Source: Anaerolineae bacterium (lineage in GTDB: Bacteria > Chloroflexota > Anaerolineae > Aggregatilineales > Phototrophicaceae). Taken from it: a stretch of 8,193 bases of DNA. Positions 7,503-8,193 of this stretch are shown here, in pieces (within the stretch, counting starts at the first letter, position 1; each line of letters begins with the position of its first letter). The translations under genes were made by a program, and so were the position numbers. The stretch covers positions 1 through 8,193 of the forward strand of contig JANQRM010000181.1 of the NCBI GenBank assembly GCA_028284565.1. Direction: 5' to 3'. A model generated the notes under the pieces. It did not search any database. It was given only the letters and a program-made list of their open reading frames with translations, and was not told where the DNA came from.

Positions 7503-7889
7503 TTATCGTCTATTGGGCGGTATTTCTTGTAGTGTCCATGAGTTGCCATCAGGGTCTTTGAATCCAGCGAACAATATGCCACCCATGTCAATGACTTCAC
7601 TCATCTCAACACCACGTTTCAAGAGCGTATCCCGTGCCTGACGAATATCCTGTACAACCAGATGTAACCCTTTGATACTGCCCGGAATCATTTCAGATAT
7701 TTCTCCCAGTCCTGACCCAATCACAATCGAACATCCTGAACCGGGTGGGGTCAGTTGGACAACTCGAACACCCTCACTTGGCTCGGTATCATGGTCAACT
7801 TTAAAACCGACGTTGTCTTCATAGAAAGTTTTTGCACGGTCAATATCCGATACAGGCAGTATGACAACCTCCAGTTTCATCTCAAACAC
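7503..7889 (-). CDS. VOC (glyoxalase/bleomycin-resistance fold) family protein
   Basis: The 128-residue product is full length for a single-chain VOC protein with two beta-alpha-beta-beta-beta units. The first unit opens with VVILPVSDIDRAKTFYEDNVGF (residues 8-29); the second has GLHLVVQDIRQA (74-85) and ends with FKDPDGNSWTLQE (110-122). VOC proteins include metal-dependent lyases, dioxygenases and metal-free binding proteins. By my hand alignment to glyoxalase I, the usual ligand positions hold V8, Q45, G74/L75 and T119, so the standard metal site appears absent and a glyoxalase I activity is unlikely. The substrate is unknown. The start is GTG at 7889: AGGAG at 7896-7900 lies 6 bases upstream, whereas the ATG three codons in would be 15 bases away. 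The gene is convergent with the WD40 gene and appears to stand alone with its own terminator. Confidence 0.9.
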   Translation of the reverse strand: MFEMKLEVVILPVSDIDRAKTFYEDNVGFKVDHDTEPSEGVRVVQLTPPGSGCSIVIGSGLGEISEMIPGSIKGLHLVVQDIRQARDTLLKRGVEMSEVIDMGGILFAGFKDPDGNSWTLQEIPPNRR

Positions 7890-7895
7890 AATAAT

Positions 7896-7900
7896 CTCCT
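7896..7900 (-). promoter_or_regulatory. Ribosome binding site supporting a GTG start for the VOC gene
   Basis: On the minus strand AGGAG is followed by ATTATT and then GTG, a 6-base spacer. This is a strong Shine-Dalgarno sequence at ideal distance and favours the GTG over the ATG at 7880. Confidence 0.75.
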
Positions 7901-7962
7901 GAACGGTTCTAATTTACATAGGGATGGAGTACATTTGTTCTTATTCTACGCTGTGGAATCAA

Positions 7963-7992
7963 AACAAGGTAGGTGTGAGTCCCTACTTTGTT
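7963..7992 (-). terminator. Intrinsic terminator of the sugar transferase gene
   Basis: AACAAGGTAGG and CCTACTTTGTT form an 11-bp stem (one G-U wobble) with an 8-base loop, about 30 bases past the sugar transferase stop. Read on the minus strand, TTTT follows the paired region and overlaps its end. The rest of the space between this gene and the VOC start (7901-8021) must hold the VOC promoter; the only -10-like box I see is TAGAAT at 7948-7943 on the minus strand, without a good -35. Confidence 0.68.
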
Positions 7993-8021
7993 ATTGGTCT
8001 GTAGATTGGATTGTAGCTAGT

Positions 8022-8193
8022 TTATGCTTTCGCTTCGGATTTTGTTCCGGTGAAGTAGGGTGCGGTGGCATGTCCAGCTTGGCTGATGCCTTGTGGACGG
8101 AGCAACTTCATGGCGGTTTTCCACAGGATTTGGATGTCCATCAAGATAGAAACTTGGTCTACATAATCCACATCCAATTCAAACTTTCGTTCC
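8022..8193 (-). CDS. Bacterial sugar transferase, C-terminal fragment (5' part beyond window)
   Basis: The last 56 codons are visible, ending in TAA at 8024-8022. The segment ELDVDYVDQVSILMDIQILW followed by KTAMKLLRPQGISQ matches the C-terminal end of the bacterial sugar transferase family (polyprenyl-phosphate sugar-1-phosphate transferases such as WbaP, WcaJ and PglC types). These are membrane enzymes that load the first sugar phosphate onto undecaprenyl phosphate to begin exopolysaccharide, capsule or O-antigen repeat units. The tail GHATAPYFTGTKSEAKA is the short polar extension often seen after the domain. Catalytic residues and any N-terminal membrane helices lie outside the window. 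Its neighbours to the right may be polysaccharide genes. The specific sugar cannot be told. Confidence 0.85.
   Translation of the reverse strand, partial: ERKFELDVDYVDQVSILMDIQILWKTAMKLLRPQGISQAGHATAPYFTGTKSEAKA

Noticed and set aside
7943..7972. Minus-strand promoter for the VOC gene using TAGAAT at 7948-7943
   Set aside because: The -10 box is fair (5/6), but no acceptable -35 box lies 16-18 bases upstream, and the region overlaps the terminator stem.

Overview
The window (about 47-50% GC by eye) carries four protein-coding genes. It looks like a piece of a bacterial chromosome, most likely from Chloroflexota (Anaerolineae-like). That placement rests on three things: a kinase-STAND ATPase-TPR protein, a very large secreted WD40 protein whose modules open with an 'IT..N...L.E' motif, and the C-terminus of a sugar transferase of a type frequent in that phylum. 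It is inferred from protein style and was not tested by a search; a cyanobacterial or other WD40-rich lineage is the main alternative.

Layout. Bases 1-3084 (+) are the 3' part of a large signalling gene. It begins inside the C-lobe of a Ser/Thr protein kinase and continues through a STAND/AAA ATPase into a long TPR-like helical region. After a 116-base gap with two small dyads, bases 3201-7457 (+) encode a 1418-residue exported protein made almost wholly of WD40 blades. Convergent to it, 7503-7889 (-) encodes a 128-residue VOC/glyoxalase-fold protein with a GTG start. Finally, 8022-8193 (-) is the last 56 codons of a bacterial sugar transferase (undecaprenyl-phosphate sugar phosphotransferase family) that runs in from the right. 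Each minus-strand gene is followed by a hairpin plus short T run, and the two hairpins resemble each other.

How the parts may work together. The kinase-STAND-TPR protein is a cytoplasmic signal integrator by family. The WD40 protein is predicted to act outside the cytoplasm. They share a strand and are neighbours, so they may be functionally linked, but the gap holds a hairpin and possible weak promoters, so an operon is not established. The VOC and sugar-transferase genes are probably unrelated housekeeping or accessory genes.

The most notable object is the WD40 protein. I count 14 + 14 blades, which suits four seven-bladed propellers in two tandem modules. It has a signal peptide, no cysteine, and an unrecognised C-terminal domain. 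I see no CRISPR array, rRNA or tRNA gene, insertion sequence or phage gene. No gene-free stretch exceeds 300 bases.
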